Shown piece by piece: positions 36,577 through 45,492 of a stretch of DNA of 57,852 bases. The position numbers were made by a program, and so were the translations under genes. The notes beneath the pieces are model-generated. The model was not told the origin of the DNA. It worked only from the letters and a program-made list of their open reading frames with translations, and searched no databases. Within the stretch, counting starts at the first letter, position 1, and every line of letters begins with the position of its first letter. Origin of the DNA: a virus; the IMG/VR virus record IMGVR_UViG_3300008110_000418, positions 1 through 57,852 of that record; one strand, 5' to 3'.

Positions 36577-37140
36577 ATGGATCATTATTATTATAATATA
36601 GGCGAAGATTGGTTCACATACCCGAACATATACGCAATGGCTGTCAATGGCGCACATGCTAATGCTAAATTTGTTGAAGTAGGATCTTGGAAGGGACGCA
36701 GTTCATGTTTTATGGCTGTTGAAATTTTAAATTCTGGTAAAAATATAGAATTTTATTGTGTCGATACTTGGAAAGGTAGTGAAGAACACCAAGAAATGGA
36801 TATAATTCATAGTGACAATTTATATCAAGAGTTTATTAAAAACATTAAACCAGTATCTAATATCATTAAGCCAATTAGAATGGATTCTTTGGATGCAAGT
36901 AAAACATTTGAAGATGAAACACTCGATTTTGTTTTCATAGATGCCGCTCATGACTATGAATCTGTCAAAAAGGATATTATTCACTGGTATCCAAAGGTCA
37001 AGAAAAATGGAATTTTAGCTGGGCATGATTATGCACCATCATGGGGAGTCAAACGAGCAGTTGACGAATGGGCTGCTGAAAATAATATTGACATTGTAGT
37101 AGATCATGGCAGTATATGTTGGCTTTGCAAAAAGAAATAA
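36577..37140 (+). CDS. Class I SAM-dependent methyltransferase (Methyltransf_24-like)
   Basis: This 187-residue protein shows FVEVGSWKGRSSCFMAVE (SAM site at about 30-47), FYCVDTWKGS, LDFVFIDAAHDYESVKKDI and GILAGHDYAPSWGVKRAV, the full set of a Methyltransf_24-type enzyme. Family members act on sugar or cell-surface precursors. It follows the other methyltransferase after 39 AT-rich bases and precedes the gp46 promoter. No good ribosome-binding site is visible. Confidence 0.85.
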   Translation: MDHYYYNIGEDWFTYPNIYAMAVNGAHANAKFVEVGSWKGRSSCFMAVEILNSGKNIEFYCVDTWKGSEEHQEMDIIHSDNLYQEFIKNIKPVSNIIKPIRMDSLDASKTFEDETLDFVFIDAAHDYESVKKDIIHWYPKVKKNGILAGHDYAPSWGVKRAVDEWAAENNIDIVVDHGSICWLCKKK

Positions 37141-37147
37141 AACTGAC

Positions 37148-37176
37148 TTGCAAATCAATATATAATGTAGTATCTT
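37148..37176 (+). promoter_or_regulatory. Sigma70-like promoter of gp46 gene
   Basis: TTGCAA (37148-37153), a 17-base spacer and TATCTT (37171-37176), then 7 bases to the ATG at 37184. The predicted start is at or 1 base from the ATG. A TATAAT inside the spacer lacks a -35 box. Confidence 0.5.
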
Positions 37177-37183
37177 ATGCGTA

Positions 37184-38995
37184 ATGAAGCGTGTTGTCTT
37201 AAAAAAGCTAAAGGTCAAAAATTTTCTTAGTGTCGGTGATGAATGGGCAGAATTGGATATCAAACCAGGCCTAACATTCATCACAGGCCATAATCATGAT
37301 AAGAACAGTTCGAATGGTGTTGGCAAATCAGCACTATTCACAGATTCATTCTTTTTTGCTCTTTATGGCCACACACTGCGCAAGCTCAATAAAAAAGAAA
37401 TTGCTAATAACATTACACAGAAGCCATGCAAATCGATTATATCATTTGACGTTTATGATAATCACAATAAAGACGAATATATTCTAACAAGACAGCTCTC
37501 GCCATCTAAGATGCAGCTGTTTAAAAACGGAATTGACATTTCTCAAAATATTCGCGAAACTGATAATGTTATCGAAAAAACAATCAATGCTACTTCAGAT
37601 ATATTCAAGTATGCGGTCATTATGACTTTAAATGATTCTGTCGGGTTCATGAATCAAAATAAAAATGACCGACGTAAATTCATTGAAAGTATTTTGAATT
37701 TAGGTGTATTTGCAGATATGGTCAAACTGCATACTAAGATTATCTCAGAGTCAAAAAAAGATTTCGAAGTCGCTAATAGTAGGTTGCTTGATGCTAAAAG
37801 AACCCTTGACCAATATGAAGAACAGACAAAGAAAAGTACCGAAAGAAGACAGAATAAAATTAAAGAACTAAATGATCGAATTGATTCCAACAAAGAGGAA
37901 ATCAATCGTCTTTTAGATACGATTAATTCTATTCAAATTCCAGATATTAACAAGCTCCTGTCGAATAAAGATATCATAGAGCAAAAGCAAATTGAACTAC
38001 GTCAATCAAAAGAAACTGTATTGACTAATAAGACTCAAATTGAATTTCAAATTCAGCAACATCAAAAAAGAATTAATCATATTCAAAGCCATGGCCCATC
38101 ATGTGATAAATGCATGAGAGTGTTTACTGATGATGACAGGGCACATGAAGAAAATGAATTAGATACATTGAGACAAACAATTCAAGACTTAAAAGACAAG
38201 CTTGAGAAGTGGAATCATGCTAACAAAGAAATTGAGACTCGCATTAATAAATGCGTAGATGCATTAAAGCAAATCAATGATAATGTTCTTTTTGTAGAAA
38301 CAAAAAAATCAGAAAAGGCAAGCATCCAATCTAGAATTGAACAACTTCAAAATTGGAATGATGTTATTGAAAAAGACATGTCATCGTTAAATGTAGAAGA
38401 TGATAATTTTGTCGAAGCTATTAATGATATTAGTAATAGAGTAAATGATTTACAACAACAGACCAATACCGAATCAGAAAAAATTGAAATACTAGAAATT
38501 GTTCGATTCTTGCTTTCTGAAGAAGGAATTAAAAAATTTATTGTCAAAAAAATTCTTAAATTGCTTAATTCGAGATTGAGTCATTATCTCAAAGCTCTCA
38601 ATGCACCATGCACATGTATCTTTGATGATGTCTTCGAAGAAAAAATTGTCAATGATAAGGGCGTTGAATGTTCTTATGAATCATTTTCTGGTGGAGAGCG
38701 GAAAAGAATTGACCTTGCTATGCTTTTTACATTTCAAGATATTCGTAGATTGCAATCCAATACCACTATCAATATCAGTGTATATGATGAATTGATCGAC
38801 TCTGCATTATCAAGCGAGGGTGTTTTGAATGTTCTTGAAATGCTAAAAGAAAGATCAATCAAATACAACGAGGCGATGTATATTATTACACATCGAAAAG
38901 AGAACACTACACTGATGAATGATTCGAATGTCATTCATCTTGAGAAAAAAAATGGAATAACTGAATTGAAAATGACAGAGACTTGTACTATATAA
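37184..38995 (+). CDS. Recombination nuclease subunit gp46 (Rad50-like)
   Basis: This is the SMC-type ATPase partner of gp47. The 603-residue protein has Walker A in NSSNGVGKSALF at 41-52, a central coiled coil with the zinc-hook CDKC at about 306-309, the ABC signature FSGGERKRIDLA near 495-505 and a Walker B-like ISVYDELIDSAL, where T4 gp46 and relatives have a similar acidic motif. Length and order fit T4 gp46 (560). It is the first gene of a plus-strand run leading to DNA polymerase and dpdA. Confidence 0.95.
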   Translation: MKRVVLKKLKVKNFLSVGDEWAELDIKPGLTFITGHNHDKNSSNGVGKSALFTDSFFFALYGHTLRKLNKKEIANNITQKPCKSIISFDVYDNHNKDEYILTRQLSPSKMQLFKNGIDISQNIRETDNVIEKTINATSDIFKYAVIMTLNDSVGFMNQNKNDRRKFIESILNLGVFADMVKLHTKIISESKKDFEVANSRLLDAKRTLDQYEEQTKKSTERRQNKIKELNDRIDSNKEEINRLLDTINSIQIPDINKLLSNKDIIEQKQIELRQSKETVLTNKTQIEFQIQQHQKRINHIQSHGPSCDKCMRVFTDDDRAHEENELDTLRQTIQDLKDKLEKWNHANKEIETRINKCVDALKQINDNVLFVETKKSEKASIQSRIEQLQNWNDVIEKDMSSLNVEDDNFVEAINDISNRVNDLQQQTNTESEKIEILEIVRFLLSEEGIKKFIVKKILKLLNSRLSHYLKALNAPCTCIFDDVFEEKIVNDKGVECSYESFSGGERKRIDLAMLFTFQDIRRLQSNTTINISVYDELIDSALSSEGVLNVLEMLKERSIKYNEAMYIITHRKENTTLMNDSNVIHLEKKNGITELKMTETCTI

Positions 38996-38998
38996 ATA
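38991..38998 (+). promoter_or_regulatory. Late promoter TATAAATA for the 39006 glycosyltransferase
   Basis: A perfect box overlapping the gp46 stop codon, 7 bases before the ATG at 39006. Confidence 0.7.
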
Positions 38999-39005
38999 CA
39001 AAGTC

Positions 39006-40139
39006 ATGTCAATCCATAATCCATATACACAAGGAACTGTAATTGGTAAGCCAGTATTTGGCAATTATAACCCAGAATTTTTTCAACGAAGAGTTAACGC
39101 ACAATTCGAGCAACTAAGAAAGAATGCACCACCAGTACAATCGGCAGACTCCTCTGGTGCTGGACTAAAGAGAGCCTTACATTTTTATGCTGATTATGGT
39201 GGGTGTGGGTTGTGGCGTATGACATGGCCAGAATTACTTCTTAATGGATATGGAAAAGCCGTAGTCAATAGTTTGACTCAAATGGTTTCTGATCCTAATT
39301 TTTATCAGCCAATTAATGCAATTAAATTACAAAGACAAGCAACACCAGATCAGTATGAATTTGTGAAATTCCTTAAGAGCCTGCAAGGCGAGTTTGGATT
39401 TAAACTTATCTATGAGGTTGATGATGTTGTAATTGGTGAAGATATTCCTCTATACAATACTAGTCGTGTGGCATTTAATGTCATTCCAAATTATGCACCA
39501 AAATTCTGGCTGCATGATTTTTACAATCCAATCAAGATTGACAAAAATTATGTTAAAAATAAGAAGAAACCTGTGATTGGTTATATGGGATCTGGTACGC
39601 ACTTTGACCCATCAAATGCAGCGAATCAACAAGATGACTTTGCTCATGTTATCGATGCAGTTATTCGCACACGTAATAAATTTCAATGGGTCTTCTTAGG
39701 CGGGATTCCAATGAAACTTTTGCCCTATGTGCACCGCAAAGAAATTATTCATGTGCCATGGGTGAACATTTATGAAATGCCGCGTGTATTTGCTTCGCTA
39801 AATGTCAATGCTGTTGTAGCACCAATCGCACGCAATGAATTCAATCGTGCAAAATCGGACATTAAAATGCTCGAAGCTGGTGCATTGGGCATTCCAGGCG
39901 TCTTCCAGAATCTTGAACCATATCAAGCCGCACCTTATAAATTCGATACAGGAGATGAGATGATCGCACAGCTTGATCGACTTCTCAAAGATCGCAATGA
40001 GTATCTCAAACAATCAGAGAAGGCTCGTAAGATGGCGGAAAAGAGATGGCTAGACGATCATCTTGATGAGCATTACGAAATGCTCTTTAAAATGCCAAAC
40101 GAAAAACGTGATTCTCTCTCCGCCAATGGTTATAATTAA
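39006..40139 (+). CDS. Glycosyltransferase, GT-B fold (GT1/GT4-like)
   Basis: This 377-residue protein has an N-terminal HFYADYGGCGLWRMTWP (acceptor-side Rossmann), then VIGYMGSGTHFDPSNAAN, VFLGGIPMKLLPYV and, near the end, HVPWVNIYEMPRVFASLNVNAVVAPIA, with FNRAKSDIKMLEAGALGIPGVFQ (the glycine-rich donor region of GT4 enzymes). It sits between gp46 and DNA polymerase with its own late promoter. That timing differs from the early replication genes around it and suggests modification of virion or surface glycans. Confidence 0.85.
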   Translation: MSIHNPYTQGTVIGKPVFGNYNPEFFQRRVNAQFEQLRKNAPPVQSADSSGAGLKRALHFYADYGGCGLWRMTWPELLLNGYGKAVVNSLTQMVSDPNFYQPINAIKLQRQATPDQYEFVKFLKSLQGEFGFKLIYEVDDVVIGEDIPLYNTSRVAFNVIPNYAPKFWLHDFYNPIKIDKNYVKNKKKPVIGYMGSGTHFDPSNAANQQDDFAHVIDAVIRTRNKFQWVFLGGIPMKLLPYVHRKEIIHVPWVNIYEMPRVFASLNVNAVVAPIARNEFNRAKSDIKMLEAGALGIPGVFQNLEPYQAAPYKFDTGDEMIAQLDRLLKDRNEYLKQSEKARKMAEKRWLDDHLDEHYEMLFKMPNEKRDSLSANGYN

Positions 40140-40141
40140 CC

Positions 40142-42721
40142 ATGTGGAGAAATGTCTATTACGATAATAGCCGAAAGAAATTATTTTTGTGGAGTTGGGA
40201 TAAGCAAGGCAAGCGCCGAATGTATGACTTTGCCTTTGAACCATTTCTCTATGTAGAAACCACTGATGCAAAAAATGCAGATGGCAAGAGCTTGTTTGAT
40301 ACCAATTTGAAGAAGCTTACTTTCGCGAGTGAAAGCGCTCGTAATGCATATATTAAGCAATCAAATATCCGTAGGCTATTTTACAACCTAAAACCAGAAC
40401 AACAATTTCTTTTAGATCTTTATAGAGACAAGGACTTTGATTGGTCTGAATTGCCATTTAAGGTTTTTTATGCTGACATTGAGGTGTATTCTCCTTATGA
40501 ATTTCCAGAGGCAGATGAAGCAAAACACCCAATCAATGTTGTCACTATTTATGATAGCATTGCACAGACATATCATGTATGGGGATTGAATGATTATGAT
40601 AAGAGCAAGTTGAATGAAGTTCTACAAAAACAGAACATATCACCACTCGACATATCAAAAATCAAATACACACATTGCCGTTCGGAAACAGAATTGCTTC
40701 AGAAGTTTTTAGACTTCTGGACAAATGATTATCCTGATCTAGTGACAGGATGGAATATTGAAGGATTTGATATTCCATATCTCATTAACCGAATTTCATA
40801 TATACTCAGTGAAGCCGATGCAAGATCACTCTCACCAGTCAATAAGCTCTATGTAAGAGAGGGAATTGCTACAAAATTCGGTCGAGAAATTAACAAATGG
40901 TATATTCGAGGGCTTACTTGCCTTGATTATATGGATTTGTATAAGACATTCAGCAGAGGTGAGCAAGATTCTTATTCATTAAATAACATCGCAGCGGTCG
41001 AGCTTGATATTACAAAACTTTCACACAATGCAAGTGACCTTGCGTCTTTGAGTGAAAGTGATTGGAATATGTTTGTCAATTACAACATTCATGACGTAAA
41101 CCTCGTTCGTCTGCTCGATGAAAAGTTGAATTATGTGAACATTGCTCGCTTCTTGGCTTATAAAGGATTTACAAAAATTGAAGATTCTTTAGGCAAGATC
41201 ATGATTGTAACAGGCGCAATGTGTAAGGAAGCAAATCGGCTTGGTAAAATTATTCCAACATTCGCACCTTCAAATTCACAAGAGGATTATGTTGGTGGTT
41301 ATGTTAGAGAACCACAAAGAGGATTGCATGAAGCTGTAGTGTCATTTGATGCTAATTCACTATATCCTAATACAATCATTACACTTAATTTGTCACCAGA
41401 AACAAAAATTGGCAAGATCATTTACAAGGACGATGATGAATGCAGAGTCAAATTTATAAATGGTAAAATACAATCAATGAGCCATGAAAAGTTGCACGAA
41501 TTGTGCTCAAAAAACAATTTAGCATTATCAATGGCTGGTGTCTTATATAGACAAGATGTAAAGGGCATTTGCCCGTCATTTATCGATTCCTTATATCAAG
41601 AGCGTGTTGTTATTCAAAATCAAATTGAACAGCTAGAATCACAGAATTTGAAGGAGAACAAGGCGAAAATTAAGCATCTTGACCAGATGCAATATACGAT
41701 CAAAATCTTTTTGAATTCGGCATATGGTACTTATGCTAACAAGTATAGTCCTTTTTATGACATTGATATGGCGGCGAGTATTACAGAGACAGGACAGGCT
41801 GTAATCAAGCAAGCAGCTGGAGTTGTAAATCAATACTTTATACAAGAACACAATCTCCCTGATAAAGATTATATCATTTATGGAGATACGGATTCGATTT
41901 ATCTTACCATGAAGTCTTATCTTGCAATCAAGCAAGTTACTGTATTGCATGATAATGGAAATGTAACAGAAGAATTTGTTAAAGAAACAGACACTCTGCA
42001 GTCATATATCAATGACAAGATCAATAATTGGGCTCGCAATGTTTTACATTCAACAGATCCAAGATACTTCTTTAAGAGAGAATCAATTTGTGATGCTGGT
42101 CTCTTCTTGGAAAAGAAACGATATATTCTTAGTGTCCGATATGACGGAAAAAGACACAAACACAAATTTAAGTATGTCGGGGTTGAAGTACAGCGAAGCA
42201 CGTATTCCGCAGCAATCAAAACCATGATGAAAGACATTATCATGGAAGTGTTTCGCACCAAAGACAGGCTTAAATCAGATGCCAAATATCGTGAATGTTA
42301 CGAGAGGTTTAAGGAATTGCCTATTGATGAGATTGCTTTCAGATCTTCAATTAAAGACTACGAAAAATATGCAAGCCAATCGGATGGATTCAAAATAGCT
42401 TTGCATACACCTATTCATGTCAAGTCGGCAATTTATTATAATACATTGCTTGAAACATTAAAATTGAAAGCAAAATATCAAGCAATTGTTTCCGGCACCA
42501 AAATCAAATACATCTATACAGGACAAAACAAATACGGCATCAAGTGCATAGGCTTTAATGATACGATTCCAGAAGAATTTGATATTAAAGTTGATGTAGA
42601 AAAAATGTTTGAATCATTAGTTGCACCGTGCATTGAAAGAGTGTATAATTCATTGGGGTGGCAACTGCCTGACATGAGAAGACAATACCAATGTGATTTC
42701 TTAGAACTTTTCGGATTATGA
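40142..42721 (+). CDS. DNA polymerase, family B (gp43-like)
   Basis: This 859-residue polymerase has proofreading exonuclease motifs ADIEVYS at 111-117, TGWNIEGFDIPYL and YNIHDVNLVRLL, and polymerase motifs A (SFDANSLYPN, about 400), B (KIFLNSAYGTYANKYSPF, about 520) and C (YGDTDSIY, about 580). It is close to T4 gp43 in length (898). It is followed, with overlapping stop and start (ATGA), by the dpdA-like gene, so replication and base modification may be co-expressed. The partners gp45, gp62, gp32, gp41 and gp61 are elsewhere in the window. Confidence 0.98.
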   Translation: MWRNVYYDNSRKKLFLWSWDKQGKRRMYDFAFEPFLYVETTDAKNADGKSLFDTNLKKLTFASESARNAYIKQSNIRRLFYNLKPEQQFLLDLYRDKDFDWSELPFKVFYADIEVYSPYEFPEADEAKHPINVVTIYDSIAQTYHVWGLNDYDKSKLNEVLQKQNISPLDISKIKYTHCRSETELLQKFLDFWTNDYPDLVTGWNIEGFDIPYLINRISYILSEADARSLSPVNKLYVREGIATKFGREINKWYIRGLTCLDYMDLYKTFSRGEQDSYSLNNIAAVELDITKLSHNASDLASLSESDWNMFVNYNIHDVNLVRLLDEKLNYVNIARFLAYKGFTKIEDSLGKIMIVTGAMCKEANRLGKIIPTFAPSNSQEDYVGGYVREPQRGLHEAVVSFDANSLYPNTIITLNLSPETKIGKIIYKDDDECRVKFINGKIQSMSHEKLHELCSKNNLALSMAGVLYRQDVKGICPSFIDSLYQERVVIQNQIEQLESQNLKENKAKIKHLDQMQYTIKIFLNSAYGTYANKYSPFYDIDMAASITETGQAVIKQAAGVVNQYFIQEHNLPDKDYIIYGDTDSIYLTMKSYLAIKQVTVLHDNGNVTEEFVKETDTLQSYINDKINNWARNVLHSTDPRYFFKRESICDAGLFLEKKRYILSVRYDGKRHKHKFKYVGVEVQRSTYSAAIKTMMKDIIMEVFRTKDRLKSDAKYRECYERFKELPIDEIAFRSSIKDYEKYASQSDGFKIALHTPIHVKSAIYYNTLLETLKLKAKYQAIVSGTKIKYIYTGQNKYGIKCIGFNDTIPEEFDIKVDVEKMFESLVAPCIERVYNSLGWQLPDMRRQYQCDFLELFGL

Positions 42722-43521
42722 ATAAAACATACATTACACACGAAGCACCTATATCTATTTTAGATACAGTAGGTTCAATTACTGACTACGACTATTGTTT
42801 GGTTCATCTTCTAGATGAATCAGAAAAGTATCGTGATTATTTTTTCAGGCAGAAAAAAGCAGGACGAAGAATCATTCTTGACAATAGTATATTCGAACTT
42901 GGCACTGCATTTGATCATGCCAAATATGAGCAATGGATCGTCAAGCTAGAACCATTTATTTACATTATGCCTGATGTGCTTGGTGATTTGGATGCTACTG
43001 TTGAAAATGCAAATGTATGGAGTAAAAAGAAATTTAATAGCAGACCGATGGCAGTAGTGCAGGGTCAAAGCATGGATGAGCTTACTACATGTTATACAAA
43101 GTTCATTCATCTCGGTATCAATACAATTGCGATTGGATTTAATCATGACTTCTTTGTTCGTGATGAATCAACAAGGGACTGGGATCAAGCGAACGGCAGA
43201 ATAAAATTCGTTCAACATTTGCTGAATAAATTTTATTGGAATGGAGGCGCATTCATCAATGATGGCGAAGGATTTTATCACCATTTGCTGGGTTGCTCTT
43301 TGCCGGTGGAATTCTGTCATTCAATTTATCAATCGGTTCACATTAATAGCATCGACACTTCAAGCCCAGTATTGCACGGACTTCTTGGTGTTGATTATGA
43401 GCCACTAGGCATCTTAACAAAGAAGAAAATTAAAATGAATGATCTTATACATGCAAATGTTACATCAGAACAATTGCAAAAAATCATTGCAAACATTCAC
43501 ACCTTCAGCGATATTATTTGA
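42718..43521 (+). CDS. dpdA: DpdA-like DNA guanine transglycosylase (7-deazaguanine insertion)
   Basis: DpdA enzymes swap guanine in phage DNA for a 7-deazaguanine base. This 267-residue TGT-like protein has RRIILDNSIFELG at 51-62 (D55 as general base), IMPDVLGD at 83-90, AVVQGQSMDEL at 112-122, HLGINTIAIG around 131-140, NDGEGFYHHLLGCSLPVE near 181-198 and SIDTSSPVLHG at 211-221 (D213 as candidate nucleophile). No PUA domain is seen, as expected for phage DpdA and unlike archaeal tRNA enzymes. It is coupled to DNA polymerase by an ATGA overlap. QueC, FolE and the amidotransferase in this window could supply its substrate. Confidence 0.85.
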   Translation: MNKTYITHEAPISILDTVGSITDYDYCLVHLLDESEKYRDYFFRQKKAGRRIILDNSIFELGTAFDHAKYEQWIVKLEPFIYIMPDVLGDLDATVENANVWSKKKFNSRPMAVVQGQSMDELTTCYTKFIHLGINTIAIGFNHDFFVRDESTRDWDQANGRIKFVQHLLNKFYWNGGAFINDGEGFYHHLLGCSLPVEFCHSIYQSVHINSIDTSSPVLHGLLGVDYEPLGILTKKKIKMNDLIHANVTSEQLQKIIANIHTFSDII

Positions 43522-43522
43522 T

Positions 43523-44024
43523 ATGAAAATCTGTATTAGCGGGCCTCAATGTTCAGGTAAAAGCACACTCATGAAAGCGTTGGGTAATATTGAAATGTTT
43601 GAAGATTATCATTTCATTGATGAACCAGTACGCAAGCTTGTTGCTGAAAAAGGAATTAAGATTAATAAAATTGCAGACTATGAAAGTCAAATGATGATTC
43701 TCGAAGAACACCATCGAAACACGTATCGGCATTATTCTTTAATCACAGATCGTGGGGCATTAGATGCTTTTACGTATGCTACTTGGTCGTATCTCAAGGG
43801 CGATTATTCCTATAAGGAATGGACTGATTTTTCAGACATCTTCCAAAAAACAATGAGAAGATATGATCGAATTTTTATTATGCCTCCGGCAAAATGAAAT
43901 TGCTAATCTGATGGAAGATATTGCAAATGAATGGTGTGCCGTTAATAATTGGATTGTGCCGGTACATAATGTACCCACCGGCAATACAAATGATTATGTG
44001 AAATTTATTCTTAGCCTCGTATGA
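43523..44024 (+). pseudogene. AAA_28/NadR-type kinase with deletion and frameshift
   Basis: The frame from ATG 43523 encodes a P-loop (GPQCSGKST at 6-14), FIDEPVRKLV, ITDRGALDAF and YDRIFIMPP, then stops at 43897. Sense continues in the +1 frame from about 43890 to the TGA at 44022-44024 (NEIANLMEDIANEW, then PVHNVPTGNTNDYVKFI), giving the expected kinase C-terminus, whose stop overlaps the next ATG. Compared with the intact relative at 53789, about 18-20 residues of the lid segment between the IFIMPP strand and the NEI helix are missing. This fits a deletion that is not a multiple of three. It may be a natural null allele or an assembly error. Confidence 0.75.
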
Positions 44025-44500
44025 CTAAATTATACCTATCTTGGGACACCGTAACAGAAGCTTCAGAACAGCTTGCACATAATCTATATGATCAATTTCC
44101 AGGTGAATCAAAAAATGATATTGTTGTGTTTGCGCCTTATTATGGTGGCTGGCCTGTAGCATCGATGATCATTAATCAATTGCGCTCATTGTTTAATGAT
44201 GAACATTACAAGCCTGCCATTTTATCAGAAACAGATATGACAATGCATCTTTTGGTTCCGTTCTTGAAATCGAAGCATCTTGTCATTATTGATGATGTGC
44301 TTGATACTGGTCGCGTGATTAACAATATTATTTGGAGAATTGTATCGGAATGTCGTGCATTTATGACACAAGAAGAAATTCTGCAAAGGATTCATATTTG
44401 TACTGTCGGTAAGAAAAGAAATTGTGAATGGAAATGCAATCACTTTTATGTTCATGAATGGGATCCAAATAAATGGATTTGTTATCCATGGGAAACATAA
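44021..44500 (+). CDS. Type I phosphoribosyltransferase, purine PRTase-like
   Basis: This 159-residue protein starts KLYLSWDTVTEASEQLA and has VVFAPYYGGWPVASMI (substrate loop), HLVIIDDVLDTGRVI (the PRPP-binding D-D-x-x-D-T-G motif at about 88-102) and the ending EWDPNKWICYPWET, close to the 'W-I-x-F-P-W-E' end of hypoxanthine/xanthine/guanine PRTases of the COG2236 type. Such enzymes convert a free purine base and PRPP to a nucleotide. It overlaps the broken kinase by 4 bases, in the dpdA/polymerase run, so salvage of guanine displaced by DpdA is a tempting role. Confidence 0.85.
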   Translation: MTKLYLSWDTVTEASEQLAHNLYDQFPGESKNDIVVFAPYYGGWPVASMIINQLRSLFNDEHYKPAILSETDMTMHLLVPFLKSKHLVIIDDVLDTGRVINNIIWRIVSECRAFMTQEEILQRIHICTVGKKRNCEWKCNHFYVHEWDPNKWICYPWET

Positions 44501-44508
44501 GTTAGAAT

Positions 44509-44976
44509 ATGGCTAATTTTTTGCAATTTATTAACATCATCGAAGAAGAGATGAAATTAAGAGAATCGAGAACAAACAAATTTAATATCAAATGGCAGAT
44601 CGTAAGAACAGATGCTCGTGATATTAAAGACCCATCTAAAAAACTATCGTTTGTTTTGAATTTTCTTAAAAACAATCCTTCTAAACAAAATTATGACCGC
44701 GTTGCTAATTGGGTTAAAATGACAGGTGTTTCATACAAAGGAGAAGATCGTGAAAAATATGAAAAAGCACATGAAACCCTTAAAGCCAGCCAAGATGATT
44801 ATAAAGAAGGAGATGAAGAGAACGATCTAAGCAAAGCAAGTACATCAGAAATAGAGAAAGTATACAAAGATCTTAGTAAGCGCAAGTACGGATTTCAATA
44901 TAAATCAGTACCAAAAGATCATATTGCATTCATGAATGAATTAGAAAATGAACTAAAGAAAAGAAAAAATGCATAA
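44509..44976 (+). CDS. Unknown charged protein with capsid-targeting-like N-terminus
   Basis: This 155-residue protein starts MANFLQFINIIEEEMKLRES, an amphipathic helix with I-I-E/I-E-E cleavage-like sites reminiscent of T4 internal-protein leaders such as MKTYQEFIAE. The rest is highly charged and helical (about 100-155, ending ENELKKRKNA). No enzymatic motif is seen. It lies 8 bases after the PRTase and overlaps the following gene by 8 bases. No late box precedes it directly, which weakens the internal-protein idea. Confidence 0.6.
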   Translation: MANFLQFINIIEEEMKLRESRTNKFNIKWQIVRTDARDIKDPSKKLSFVLNFLKNNPSKQNYDRVANWVKMTGVSYKGEDREKYEKAHETLKASQDDYKEGDEENDLSKASTSEIEKVYKDLSKRKYGFQYKSVPKDHIAFMNELENELKKRKNA

Positions 44977-45490
44977 TGAAAAATTAGAAACAATTGTTAA
45001 TAAATGGAATAGAATACTTCGTCATAAAAGAAACGAAAAATCACTATTCGATGATGATTATAAACAAAATGTAAAAATTTCCACAGGCAAAAATTCAAAC
45101 AATCAACCAATTTATAAAGGAAAATCTTTTAATAGATTTACTTTGCTATTAAAAGATTTTGATTTTGATTGGCTAGAGAAAAATTTGTCAAAAATCAAAA
45201 GTACGATCAATGCAAAAATTACAGCATCAATAATTAATCAATTATTTAATGACTATTCTATATATACCAGCAACGAAATATATGCGAAAGTTGTATTAAA
45301 AGAACTTGCAGAAAAATCAAAAGATAAATTTTTAGATTCAAATTCACTGATGCAAACTTTTCAAAAATATAACATCAAATTGGATATTTACATAGCAGAA
45401 ATTGGCATTATAAAATATATCAACAATGCTTGTGGTAATCCTTATAGTTTGATGATTAATATGGGATTAAAAATACAACCTCCACGTTAA
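44969..45490 (+). CDS. Unknown Lys-rich protein
   Basis: This 173-residue protein (MHNEKLETIVNKWNRILRHKRN) is Lys, Asn and Ile rich, helical, and has no motif I know. It overlaps the preceding gene by 8 bases and is convergent with the GT11 remnant, with 2 bases between stop codons. Base composition is somewhat more AT-rich than the replication genes. Confidence 0.55.
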   Translation: MHNEKLETIVNKWNRILRHKRNEKSLFDDDYKQNVKISTGKNSNNQPIYKGKSFNRFTLLLKDFDFDWLEKNLSKIKSTINAKITASIINQLFNDYSIYTSNEIYAKVVLKELAEKSKDKFLDSNSLMQTFQKYNIKLDIYIAEIGIIKYINNACGNPYSLMINMGLKIQPPR

Positions 45491-45492
45491 TT

